From NCBI RefSeq assembly GCF_938029485.1, contig NZ_CALHGC010000231.1, positions 1 to 15,221 of the forward strand: DNA of 15,221 nucleotides. The letters are read 5' to 3'. The translations under genes and the position numbers were made by a program. This document shows, one piece after another, positions 1 through 7,783 of the stretch (its first letter is position 1; every line of letters starts with the position of its first letter). The notes beneath the pieces are model-generated. The model ran no database searches, had not been told where the DNA came from, and worked only from the letters and a program-made list of their open reading frames with translations. Source of the DNA: an uncultured Treponema sp. (GTDB taxonomy: Bacteria; Spirochaetota; Spirochaetia; Treponematales; Treponemataceae).

Positions 1-20
1 TTATCCATTTGCTGGAAAGA

Positions 21-50
21 TGTGCGAAATTTTAGATAAAATTTCGCACA
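21..50. repeat. Perfect 13-bp inverted repeat (hairpin)
   Basis: A 13-base arm (21-33, TGTGCGAAATTTT) is followed by a 4-base loop AGAT and its exact complement (38-50). It lies about 100 bases downstream of the 3' end of the minus-strand cystalysin gene. No T-run follows on either strand, so it is not a textbook intrinsic terminator; it may act as an mRNA 3'-end stabiliser, a bidirectional terminator or a dispersed palindrome. The rest of 1-153 shows no gene that I can support. Confidence 0.7.
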
Positions 51-153
51 GAAGGAATGTAAACGCATCAGACTGTTTTTTGAAGCAATCAGCGACGGTT
101 GTCCTGAACGGCAAGACTGATTGGCCTGCATACAACCTATAAGATAATCATTT

Positions 154-1341
154 TTATCGCTTCAGCTTCCGCAATGCGCAGCTCAGCCGTTCGAGAGTTT
201 CGGTAATGACCGAGGCGGGGGCGGCAAGGTTAATCCGTTCAAACCCTCTGCCTTCGTCGCCGAAGATATATCCTTCATCTAAGAATACTTGAGCGGTCTG
301 CGTCATAAAGGTTTCCAAAGCCTTGTGTTCCATTCCCAGCGCCTTAAAATCGAGCCATTGCAAATACGTGCCTTCGATGAGCGGCGCTTTAATTTCGGAA
401 TGCTGCGTTTGGAAAAATTGCTGCACGAGGCGCTGATTGGCATCGATGACGGACAAAAATTCGTCGAGCCACGCCGCGCACTGCGTATAGCAAATTTCGC
501 AGGCCTTATAGCTCAATGCCGTGAACAATGCTCCCGACCCAAGCTCTTGGGCGTTTACAAAAGTTTTCCGCATATCCTCATTTTTAATGATGATATTGCT
601 GATTCCCAAACCTGCAATGTTAAACGTCTTTGAAGGCGCGGTAAAAGTGATAGTCCGCTCGGCAAGCTCATCTCCTAACGATTGAAAAACGGTGTGCCGA
701 TACCCCGGCATGACGATATCGAAATGGATTTCATCCGAAAACAACCGAAGATTATGCTTTAATATGATTTCTTCTATTTTATGCAGTTCTTCTTTTGTCC
801 ACACTCTGCCGACCGGATTATGAGGAGAGCAAAAAAGCAGCGCCTTATTATGCGGATCCGCAGCGAGCCGTTCCAATGCATCAAAATCAATCGTATAACG
901 GCCGCCGTTCTCCTGCAGCGAACAGGCTATAACGTTTCGTCCTTGCAAGCGAATTGCCCTAAAAAACGGATAATACACCGGCGGCAGTAGGATAACGCCG
1001 TCCCCCGGTTCGGTAAAAGCTCTGACTGCATTAAAAATCGCAGGTACAATACCTGCCGTCGGAACAATCCAATCGGGTTCAATCTCCCAATTATGCCGTA
1101 TCTTCATCCAATTTTGCACCGCCTCTTTATATGCAGCAGTCGGCCCCGTATAGCCAAGTACAGTGTTATCAAGAAAGTGCTTGAGTCCTTCCGTTAGTTC
1201 CGGCGGCATTTTAAATTCCATATCGGCAACCGAAAGCGGCACAACAGACGAATCAACGTGCGGATTTACCTGATACATCGCATCCCATTTACGCGAACCT
1301 GTACCGGCTCTGTTTATTCTTGTCGTAAAATCATATTTCAT
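154..1341 (-). CDS. hly: Cystalysin (MalY/PatB-type PLP cysteine desulfhydrase / C-S lyase)
   Basis: PLP-dependent fold-type I enzyme that splits the C-S bond of L-cysteine and cystathionine to pyruvate, ammonia and H2S or a thiol. In T. denticola the homologue is the haemolytic 46-kDa cystalysin. Starting at MKYDF, the 395-residue product places the known cystalysin residues exactly: Tyr123-Tyr124 (VYYPFF), Asn175 (SPHNPVGR), Asp203 (SDEIHFD), the PLP-binding Lys238 (APSKTFN) and Arg369 (FERINLAAP). The N-terminal VADMEF motif is typical of the MalY subfamily. The start at 1341 has AGGAG eight bases upstream; an in-frame ATG at 1347 is too close to that site and one at 1368 lies before it. 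No signal peptide is present, as expected for a cytoplasmic enzyme. It appears monocistronic, set off from the p83 gene by a terminator. Identity with cystalysin is judged from memory of the sequence, not by alignment. Confidence 0.93.
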   Translation of the reverse strand: MKYDFTTRINRAGTGSRKWDAMYQVNPHVDSSVVPLSVADMEFKMPPELTEGLKHFLDNTVLGYTGPTAAYKEAVQNWMKIRHNWEIEPDWIVPTAGIVPAIFNAVRAFTEPGDGVILLPPVYYPFFRAIRLQGRNVIACSLQENGGRYTIDFDALERLAADPHNKALLFCSPHNPVGRVWTKEELHKIEEIILKHNLRLFSDEIHFDIVMPGYRHTVFQSLGDELAERTITFTAPSKTFNIAGLGISNIIIKNEDMRKTFVNAQELGSGALFTALSYKACEICYTQCAAWLDEFLSVIDANQRLVQQFFQTQHSEIKAPLIEGTYLQWLDFKALGMEHKALETFMTQTAQVFLDEGYIFGDEGRGFERINLAAPASVITETLERLSCALRKLKR

Positions 1342-1401
1342 ACTCATTTCTCCTAATGAACCTATCATATTGTCTCATAAGGCGGATAATGCCTCTAAAC
1401 T

Positions 1402-1443
1402 AAAAAGCCGATTGAACACCTGTCGTGTTTAATCGGCCTTTTT
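1402..1443 (-). terminator. Strong hairpin terminator, probably bidirectional
   Basis: The arms AAAAAGCCGATTGAACAC and GTGTTTAATCGGCCTTTTT pair over about 18 bp with one bulged G and one G-T pair, around a 5-base loop. Both ends are A/T runs, so it would read as an intrinsic terminator in either direction. It lies 23 bases after the stop of the p83/100 gene and upstream of the cystalysin start, so it most likely ends the p83 transcript and insulates hly. Confidence 0.85.
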
Positions 1444-1465
1444 CTCGGTATCGATTTTCCGTTTT

Positions 1466-3244
1466 TTACTTTATCGCTTCCTCGAGGTTATCCGCATTCA
1501 AAAGACGGATATTGTTTGCGGTATCCTGTACAAGCAAGCCTCTTTCCGTAACGCTTATTGCCGTGTACGGAAGGACGTTTACCGTCGACTTTGCTTGTAC
1601 CTCAAGATTATCGTTAAAGCGTGCAAGATAATACTTACCCGATTGCTCAATAACCGCATAGTAGCTGCCATCAGCCTGTATTAAAAGACTTTGCTCTGCA
1701 ACGGGGACGGTAGCCTGTTTAGTCATTTCGAGCGTGCGGGGGTTAATGCCCACCAGCGTAATCATCTGGTTTCCGGATTTTGAACCGGCAATCGCAATAA
1801 ATGAATCCGTCCCTTCAATAAGAACCCGTCCGCGTATCGTATTAAGCGGCGAGGTTTTCAGCGGTTTTTCCGTTTTAAGATCGAGCAATACCACTTCCGA
1901 AAGCATGGAACCGGAATCGACTACTTTCAACACGGCGCCTGGCAATGCGGAGGCAAACGCTGCTTCATCTTGAGCTTTTCGTTCCGCCCGTTTTTCTTCG
2001 ATAATTTCCCTCGTATCCGCCGCCACGTCTTTCCGGTCGCTTTGAGCTTCCTGCTCTTTCGCATCGGCAAACTGTTTTTCGGAAGAAGCCGCTTGCTCTT
2101 TATCTTGGGCTTGTTTTGAAGCTTCATCGGCGGATTTCCGCTTTGCATCCGCTTCTTTCTGTTTTGCCGCCGCTTCCTGATCGTCTTTTTTCGCTGCATT
2201 TGCTTTTTCGGCGGCAGCTTTATCTTTATCGCTTGCTTCCTGCTTATTTTTTGCGGCTTCCTGCTGTTTTCTTGCAGCTTCTTCGGCAGCTTTGCTGTCA
2301 TTGGGATTCTTTTGAGCTTGCTTCTGTGCCGCAGCTGCATCCTTTTCGGATTGAGCCGCTTTTTTCTTTGCCGCTTCCGCATCTTTTCGGGCTTTTTCCG
2401 CATCTTGCTTTGATTGATCCGCAGCCGTTTTTGATTTGTCGGCTTCTTTTTGTGCGGCGGCTGCTTCATTTTGTTTGGCATCAGCGTCTTTCCGGGCTGC
2501 ATCAGCATCTTTCCGTGCAACATCCGCACGATCGCGGGCGGCACTGCTTTCCCGTTCTTTCAAATCAATCATGTCTTTGCGGGCGGCAATATCCCTATTG
2601 TCCTGCTCGCGCATCTTGTTAACAACGTTTTTATCGGAGATCGACTTCGTATCGACCGCACTTAACGTACCGCTATACTTCTGATCGGAAAGCGGTATAA
2701 CAATCTGCGTATTTCCCGGCCATTCATCATAGCGCAGTGCAAGACCGGCTTTGCCGGCAGTCAAATTCTTGACAACGACCGCTTTATACTTACTTTTGAA
2801 CATATTCAGATCGCCGCGGTATACCGCATTATAAATCGTTACAAAGTGAGCAATTGTTCTTGCATCTTTTTCGGAGTATCCGTAAGCGCGCCGTAAATAA
2901 GCGGCAATAATGACCCGTAAATTGTTGATATGGTCTACGCTAGCTCCGCTTCCGATAATTATAATATCCGCTTCAAGACCGGTTTCTACTGAAGAATCAA
3001 CGGCATGGATAACGGCATAGCGGTTCATATCACCGGCGCGGCCGCGTTGAGCAGCTCCGCTAAGCGACTCTCCGATTTCGGCGATTGCCCGCAGTGTATC
3101 GATTTCGGCATGAGGCCCTGTATAGTTGATAAATTCAATCGGCGTATTTTCTGCCTGCCTCAGTTCATTTTGATCGACCTCTATCGCGAAAGCCGTACCG
3201 ACAAAGGCAAGTGTACAAAGGCATACAAGCGCTATTCTTTTCAT
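1466..3244 (-). CDS. p83/100-family secreted antigen with long Ala/Lys coiled coil
   Basis: A 592-residue protein resembling the spirochaetal p83/100 antigens (Borrelia p83/100, Treponema pallidum TP0486). Residues 1-20 form a signal peptide ending AFA, with no lipobox, so export to the periplasm or surface is expected. Residues 21-205 are a globular N-terminal domain of the family. Residues about 212-432 are extremely rich in A, K, D, E and Q (for example RKDADAARKDADAK) and should form a long coiled coil. Residues 435-592 are a beta-rich C-terminal domain. The start is supported by AAAGGGG seven to eight bases upstream. The biochemical role of the family is unknown; Borrelia members are immunodominant. 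The composition of the coil opens long shadow reading frames on both strands here, which I do not count as genes. Confidence 0.88.
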   Translation of the reverse strand: MKRIALVCLCTLAFVGTAFAIEVDQNELRQAENTPIEFINYTGPHAEIDTLRAIAEIGESLSGAAQRGRAGDMNRYAVIHAVDSSVETGLEADIIIIGSGASVDHINNLRVIIAAYLRRAYGYSEKDARTIAHFVTIYNAVYRGDLNMFKSKYKAVVVKNLTAGKAGLALRYDEWPGNTQIVIPLSDQKYSGTLSAVDTKSISDKNVVNKMREQDNRDIAARKDMIDLKERESSAARDRADVARKDADAARKDADAKQNEAAAAQKEADKSKTAADQSKQDAEKARKDAEAAKKKAAQSEKDAAAAQKQAQKNPNDSKAAEEAARKQQEAAKNKQEASDKDKAAAEKANAAKKDDQEAAAKQKEADAKRKSADEASKQAQDKEQAASSEKQFADAKEQEAQSDRKDVAADTREIIEEKRAERKAQDEAAFASALPGAVLKVVDSGSMLSEVVLLDLKTEKPLKTSPLNTIRGRVLIEGTDSFIAIAGSKSGNQMITLVGINPRTLEMTKQATVPVAEQSLLIQADGSYYAVIEQSGKYYLARFNDNLEVQAKSTVNVLPYTAISVTERGLLVQDTANNIRLLNADNLEEAIK

Positions 3245-3274
3245 CGAACAACCCCTTTATGTGAAAATAATAGG

Positions 3275-3305
3275 AAATCTCTAAAAGTTCAGTTGTTAGA
3301 GATTT
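3275..3305 (-). terminator. 10-bp inverted repeat between the propeller gene and p83
   Basis: AAATCTCTAA (3275-3284) pairs perfectly with TTAGAGATTT (3296-3305) around an 11-base loop. It sits 77 bases after the stop of the beta-propeller gene and 31 bases before the p83 start codon. The following T-run on the minus strand is poor (TTTCCTATTATTTTC). It may be a weak terminator for the upstream gene or a leader hairpin of p83. A TATTAT hexamer (3267-3272) just after it could be a -10 element for p83, but no matching -35 is seen. Confidence 0.45.
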
Positions 3306-3381
3306 GCAATACAGAGAAATTCCGAACCTTTAGGATGTATTCCCGACGGAAGAAAGATTCTCGGTAAAACAACGTTCGGCA

Positions 3382-5079
3382 CTATTCTACTATAGTTTCT
3401 ATTTTTTGTCTTGCGTACTGTTTAATATTTTCGGGAAAGGCGCCTGCAGCAATCGTAAAAAGCGCTTTAACGGCAGAGCCTGCTGTTTGTTTATCGCCGT
3501 ACTTTGCAATTTCGACCAAGGCATCGCAGGCGGCATAAACCGGTTCATAGGAACGTACTCCGCAGCGTTGCAATAATAGCTGAATCGCTTCGATTGAGTT
3601 CCCGTCAGGGTCGGATGCAATAAAACCCAACGCACGGATGATTGCAACGGCTAAAGTAGGCTCGGTGGTTTTTGCCGCCTCATCCAGCAAAATAGTACGG
3701 TATTCCAACGATTCCAATAAACCGAGCAGTTCCGCTGCCCGCGCCCGTTCATAAATGGTAAAATCGTATGGAAAATATGCTGCCCGCTGATTATTCGTTA
3801 AAATAGTTTGCAAAGTCAGCGCGTAGGCAGCTTCATCCGTACCGATCGCTCCCTTTGTAATAGCATCATCGATACCTGCTAAAAGAGTTGCAGTGTCTCC
3901 GTAAGGAACAAAAAAGGGCAGGGTCTGTGTTTTTTCTTGTATTCTTAAAATTTGATACTGAGGCAGTTCTTTCGGCTGAGGATTAGTTTGCATAATCTTT
4001 GTATCTAAGCGCCAGCTGTTGATAACCCAATCATCGATAGCAATAAGGATGCCGTTCGGCGTGATAACAGGCAAAAAAGCGGATGCGGGGATCTTTTGTT
4101 CCCGCTTTACGGTTCCCGTTCCGCTGATAATTGCCGCAAAGCCTTTACAGGCGATGTAGTATTCACCGTCCGTTTTGGAATAATATACCGGCAGCGTTAT
4201 GCGGCTATTTAATTTCGCCGTCAGGTTGATTGTATTAGAGGCAATGCTTCTCGCCGAAATGGTGCCGTCGGCATATATGCACACCAGTTCATCGTCGGAG
4301 TTTTGCATAAATAGCGGCGCCGGTTCCTGTGTTTGCCAGACGGCAAAACCATCGCTCGTTTCAGCGGCGTCAGCCTCGTTCCCGCAGGAGCCGGTTTCGC
4401 TGCGGTAATAAGCGAGGATACCGTCGCCGGTACCTATCACATATCCGTATGGAGCAGCGGAGAGTGCGGTAATATCTTTTTTTAAGGTCTTTGCGTTTAA
4501 CACTTGTCCGGTGAGGGAGACGGTTAAAAAATCTTTGTTCGTAAGTGTTAGTAACAATGACGCCGCATCCGTTTCGCACAGCTGCCGCGCAGGAGAGGCG
4601 GAGAGTTTTATCTGCCATTTGAGTTTGCCTTTTACGGAAAAACAGTAAAGGTTTGATTTAGTGAGTACGCATATTCTACCGTCGGTTGTGCTGTAGGGTG
4701 CATACAGCGCCGGCTCCGGCAGCCGTACCGACCACAGATAAATCCCCTGACCGGAAACTGCTTGCAGCATTTTCGACGCATCTGCAATAATCAATATACC
4801 CGAATGTGATACGGTCAAAAACGGTTTTATTGTCCGTTCAATATTCCGCCGCCACACAAAAGAACCGGTATAATCAATGCAGTTAAGCGCTTGATCGGAA
4901 CTTAAAGTGTAAAGATATTCTCCGTGTAAAACAGGATCGCAGAGCGTTTCACCCGCCATAACCACCGACCATTGTGCCTGTTCGGTTTGTGCAATCAGTA
5001 ATTCGACCGGAATAAACAAAAAAATAAACGATAAGAGTGCGGCAAATAGGATATTTAAAAGGCTCGGCGTTTTTTTCAT
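3382..5079 (-). CDS. Exported PQQ-like beta-propeller protein with C-terminal HEAT-like repeats
   Basis: A 565-residue protein of unknown specific function. Residues 1-30 are a basic then strongly hydrophobic segment, read as a signal peptide ending near IAQ or possibly an uncleaved anchor, so the body is periplasmic. Residues about 35-340 contain repeated short strands with spaced aromatic motifs (GSFVWRRNIE, GIYLWSVRLP, GKLKWQIKLS), typical of PQQ-like propeller blades as in BamB. Residues about 430-560 are helical, leucine/alanine-rich and HEAT-like. The start at 5079 is chosen because its ATG overlaps the TGA of the upstream methyltransferase gene in an ATGA (5076-5079), with AGGA further upstream; a longer reading from 5106 would lie inside that gene. 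The overlap implies translational coupling. A scaffold or envelope-assembly role is only an inference from the fold. Confidence 0.8.
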   Translation of the reverse strand: MKKTPSLLNILFAALLSFIFLFIPVELLIAQTEQAQWSVVMAGETLCDPVLHGEYLYTLSSDQALNCIDYTGSFVWRRNIERTIKPFLTVSHSGILIIADASKMLQAVSGQGIYLWSVRLPEPALYAPYSTTDGRICVLTKSNLYCFSVKGKLKWQIKLSASPARQLCETDAASLLLTLTNKDFLTVSLTGQVLNAKTLKKDITALSAAPYGYVIGTGDGILAYYRSETGSCGNEADAAETSDGFAVWQTQEPAPLFMQNSDDELVCIYADGTISARSIASNTINLTAKLNSRITLPVYYSKTDGEYYIACKGFAAIISGTGTVKREQKIPASAFLPVITPNGILIAIDDWVINSWRLDTKIMQTNPQPKELPQYQILRIQEKTQTLPFFVPYGDTATLLAGIDDAITKGAIGTDEAAYALTLQTILTNNQRAAYFPYDFTIYERARAAELLGLLESLEYRTILLDEAAKTTEPTLAVAIIRALGFIASDPDGNSIEAIQLLLQRCGVRSYEPVYAACDALVEIAKYGDKQTAGSAVKALFTIAAGAFPENIKQYARQKIETIVE

Positions 5080-6218
5080 CGGGTAAAAATTCCTAAAAGT
5101 TCGCAATGGTGTGTCTGCGGATAAAAGTCAAATAAGCGATACTCGATAAATCGATAGCCCAATGCGGTTAATTTTTTTGCATCGCGGACAAAGGTTGCGG
5201 GGTCGCATGAAACATAGTGAATACGCGGTATTTTTGCGTACCCCAGATATGTAAGCACCCGTTCGTGGATGCCCTGCCGCGGCGGATCGATAACGGCGGC
5301 ATCATATTTCAGCTGTGCGGCGGGGATATCCGGCCATCCTGCATCGGAAACGGTATGGAAAAAGCAGCGGCAAGAGCTGTTTTTTTCCGCAATAATCCGG
5401 TTGAGATTTTGCTGTGCCGTGATAAGCGCCCGTTCGTTGTGCTCCACCAAATGGAGTTCGGCTGCTTTTTCCGTTAAAAAAGCTGAAAATGTACCGACGC
5501 CTGCATAAAAATCGAGTATCCGCGTACACGAAGGTAAATCTGATACGAAGTCGATCAGTTTTTCAAGCATTGCAATATTCGATTGAAAAAAGCCGAATAC
5601 GCTAAAATTCAACACGACATCTTTTACACGCGCCGAAGCGTTGGGATTAACCGGACTGTAGACAGTATCTTGTGCGAAAACATGGTACCGATCTTTGTCA
5701 ATCTTTTTATTGCGGGAGAAAAGTTTTTGCAGTGTGCCTTGCTGCAACACGGTACGCAACGTATGCGCCGCGATGGGGCAATCTTGTACAGAGATAACGG
5801 TGTTGCTTGCAAATCCGTGCATTCCGATTGTTCCGTTTTTATCTGCATGAAATTGAAACCTGTTCCGGTATTCCCATGCCGGTCCTGCGATAAAAACCGG
5901 CGGACGTTCGGGGGCAATATGTGCTCGGTTAAAAAGCTCTTCTACCATTGCTTGACGGAGTGTTTGCTGATATGCGTCATCAGCCATTTGCAGATTACAT
6001 CCGCCGCATTGCCCGAAATACGGGCAGGACGGTTCAGTTCGGTGTGGAGAAGGGGTAATGATTTTTTTAATAACGGCTTCGCTGTAATCGCGTCTGTTTG
6101 CCGTAACAGTGATGTCGAGTTTTTCATCGGGGAGCGCAAAAGGGATAAATATCGTTTTCCCGTCTAGCCGCGCAAGAGCTTTCCCTCCGAATACGATCTT
6201 TTCCGTAGTAACTCGCAT
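5076..6218 (-). CDS. TrmA/RlmD-family SAM-dependent RNA (uracil-5-)-methyltransferase
   Basis: Methylates carbon 5 of a uridine in rRNA or tRNA using S-adenosylmethionine. The 380 residues are colinear with the COG2265 family. An N-terminal TRAM-like domain covers about 1-55 (EKIVFGGKALARLDGK). Four cysteines for a 4Fe-4S cluster are at 65, 71, 74 (CPYFGQCGGC) and 147, as in RlmD. FFQSN is at 210-214. The SAM-binding loop DFYAGVGTFS starts at 236, DPPRQG at 311, the catalytic Cys338 lies in SCDPATFVRD, and the general-base region THHCE is at 369-373. The Fe-S motif favours an RlmD-like 23S rRNA enzyme, but the target base cannot be told from sequence by eye. The start fits the TRAM motif exactly and has no Shine-Dalgarno; a TATACT box lies seven bases upstream, suggesting a leaderless mRNA. 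The beta-propeller gene follows with a 4-base overlap. Confidence 0.9.
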   Translation of the reverse strand: MRVTTEKIVFGGKALARLDGKTIFIPFALPDEKLDITVTANRRDYSEAVIKKIITPSPHRTEPSCPYFGQCGGCNLQMADDAYQQTLRQAMVEELFNRAHIAPERPPVFIAGPAWEYRNRFQFHADKNGTIGMHGFASNTVISVQDCPIAAHTLRTVLQQGTLQKLFSRNKKIDKDRYHVFAQDTVYSPVNPNASARVKDVVLNFSVFGFFQSNIAMLEKLIDFVSDLPSCTRILDFYAGVGTFSAFLTEKAAELHLVEHNERALITAQQNLNRIIAEKNSSCRCFFHTVSDAGWPDIPAAQLKYDAAVIDPPRQGIHERVLTYLGYAKIPRIHYVSCDPATFVRDAKKLTALGYRFIEYRLFDFYPQTHHCELLGIFTR

Positions 6219-6225
6219 GAAATGC

Positions 6226-6233
6226 AGTATACA
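6226..6233 (-). promoter_or_regulatory. -10 element giving a probable leaderless transcript of the RNA methyltransferase
   Basis: On the minus strand TG-TATACT is followed by GCATTTC and then the ATG start at 6218. The TATACT hexamer is one mismatch from consensus and would place transcription initiation on the start codon or one base before it. No purine-rich ribosome binding site is present. A -35 box is weak (an A/T-rich TTTATA-like stretch). Confidence 0.5.
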
Positions 6234-6345
6234 GGAAACCGGAGATTTTATAAAGGCGGTCGGCTATAGGCGAAGTATAGAAGGAGCTGCACAGTTGGTC
6301 GCCAATGTAGACTTGGTTCCTAAGGTTCGAAAGGAAACAGCCGCT

Positions 6346-7272
6346 CTATTTCACCACGATATTGCCTTTGGAATCTGCAATGGAAATACGCGCGACAACC
6401 GAATAATTAAAATCAAGATAATCATCTTGAATGCCGTCGGAAAAGATGATGCCGTTTTCTCCCATCCTCGATTCGACACAAAAATCCGTACCGGGGGTGA
6501 TAGAACCGAAAATAATCTTTGTACCGGTATTGACGCTCGGGAACGGTTCCCGCACGGCAAAGGTGAGCTGTTCTTTGCCCCAATCGATGACGGACTTCGC
6601 TTTAATTGCGAGCGATTGTTTTGATAAGCGGCCGGTAATTCCCGAAGCACCTGCCAATACGCTTTTCATCCAACCGGAACGTCCGAGCGGCGTAGAAACG
6701 ATAATGCCGCTTGAAGATTGATTTTCTACGGCTCCGTCAACCGTAATAGCATACCGTGCCGACGCATGATTTTTAACACCGATAAAAAAATCGTTGACGG
6801 CATACAGCACCTGATTATCGGAAAGCTGTACTTTCGCTTTGGTAACCTGCTTTACGGTTGCCTCATCATTCAACGCCTGCCTGATAACCGTTCCGGCTTC
6901 ATCTACGGAAAACTGAGACAGGACGCCGTCCCACCTGCTCGGGTCGGGATTGATGCCGATCAGTTTTTGCGCTTCCAGATATTTCAGTGTATTGGCGATA
7001 AGGCCGTCCTGTCCGACGGTGATAACCGTATCATTTTTGCCGAATATAAAATTCGGTAAAAATTTCCAGTCGATAACTTGTACGTTGCCGATACCTTGCG
7101 CGGTTTTTACCAGCCTATCCAATACCGCATAGTACGTTTCGTGTTCCGCTTCATAATCCTTAAAATCCGCATTCAGATGTTCGATGTAAAATTGAGCCTG
7201 CTGCTTTGTATTAAACCGCGCGACAAGCGCATCCAAACGAGTCGGACGGCGGATAATAATCAGCCTGTCCAT
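6346..7272 (-). CDS. NAD kinase homologue, NADK2-like, with altered GGDG motif
   Basis: A 308-residue protein related to the ATP-NAD kinase / diacylglycerol kinase fold, which phosphorylates NAD to NADP. Visible family motifs are VITVGQDG (83-90, in place of the usual GGDG), GINPDPSRWDG (106-116, close to the VNTDPxRSEG motif of mitochondrial-type NADK2), the ND motif with following IG at 160-165, and SSGIIVSTPLGRSGW (187-201), the counterpart of the conserved glycine/threonine-rich substrate loop. The change of the second glycine of GGDG to glutamine keeps the catalytic aspartate (D89), so activity is possible but not assured. The start ATG overlaps the stop of the preceding SPFH remnant as TAATG (7270-7274), implying co-translation. 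It is the last gene of the 8722-6346 cluster. It could instead be an inactive regulator or act on another substrate. Confidence 0.78.
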   Translation of the reverse strand: MDRLIIIRRPTRLDALVARFNTKQQAQFYIEHLNADFKDYEAEHETYYAVLDRLVKTAQGIGNVQVIDWKFLPNFIFGKNDTVITVGQDGLIANTLKYLEAQKLIGINPDPSRWDGVLSQFSVDEAGTVIRQALNDEATVKQVTKAKVQLSDNQVLYAVNDFFIGVKNHASARYAITVDGAVENQSSSGIIVSTPLGRSGWMKSVLAGASGITGRLSKQSLAIKAKSVIDWGKEQLTFAVREPFPSVNTGTKIIFGSITPGTDFCVESRMGENGIIFSDGIQDDYLDFNYSVVARISIADSKGNIVVK

Positions 7273-7732
7273 TATTTTTTCATCAGCTGCTGTAATAGTT
7301 CCGAACTGATGTTCAGTTCACCGATTTTACCGGCATTTTCCGCGAGTCCGGTAAACGCATTTGCGATCAGCTTTTCGGGCGCCATACCGATTGAAGAAAG
7401 CGCTTTGATAATTTCGGGATTGATCTTGGACATCGGCTCCAGAACGGCGTTCAGTGAATAGGCTTTAATATCCGCCTCGGTCTTCTTGTTCTTAACGGAA
7501 ATTTCAATAAGCTTCGCATTTTCCTGCTCCTGCTTAATTTTGAACGCCATATCTTCCTGTAAAATAACCCGCTTCTTTTCTTGAACCGCTCGTTTCCCCT
7601 CCATGTGCGCTTCCATAATTTGCCGCTGTTTTTCTTCAACTGCGATCTGCGTATTCAATTCATTTTCTTTTATTTTCCGCTCCTGCTCTACCGCTGCATT
7701 ACTTCAAATTTTACAAATCGCAATCCGAACAT
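7272..7732 (-). pseudogene. SPFH/band-7-like gene with internal deletion and frameshift
   Basis: A good ribosome binding site (GAGGAG, 7740-7745) and ATG at 7730-7732 open a frame reading MFGLRFVKFE, which looks like the N-terminus of bacterial SPFH (YdjI/virion-core-like) proteins. After 14 codons it hits TAG at 7688-7690. In another frame, open from the TGA at 7704-7706 down to TAA at 7272-7274, lies a 143-codon tail that starts SNAAVEQERKIKENE and continues as a charged coiled coil (VEEKQRQIMEAHMEG) to the family-like end LNISSELLQQLMKK. About 200 or more residues of SPFH domain expected between these parts are missing. The tail has no convincing start of its own (TTG at 7658, or an ATG at 7616 without a Shine-Dalgarno). 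Read as a decayed gene; coupled re-initiation of the tail after the 14-codon frame is possible. The NADK-like gene follows directly. Confidence 0.65.
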
Positions 7733-7783
7733 ATCGGCTCTCCTCTGATAACTGATACAGCATAATGCAATGACTTTTTATAC

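Noticed and set aside
1927..2622. Long overlapping open frames on both strands inside the p83 coiled coil (168-205 codons)
   Set aside because: They are lysine- or leucine-rich translations of the same low-complexity Ala/Lys/Asp codons, with no family resemblance and no ribosome binding site; the p83 frame has a signal peptide and recognisable end domains.
3245..3381. Promoter of the p83 gene at TATTAT (3267-3272)
   Set aside because: No acceptable -35 sequence at 16-18 bases; kept only as a remark in the hairpin entry.
7272..7658. Independent small coiled-coil gene starting at TTG 7658
   Set aside because: The frame stays open upstream to 7703 with family-like residues, the TTG lacks a ribosome binding site, and a well-placed SPFH-type start lies just upstream in another frame; a deleted gene explains all of this better.
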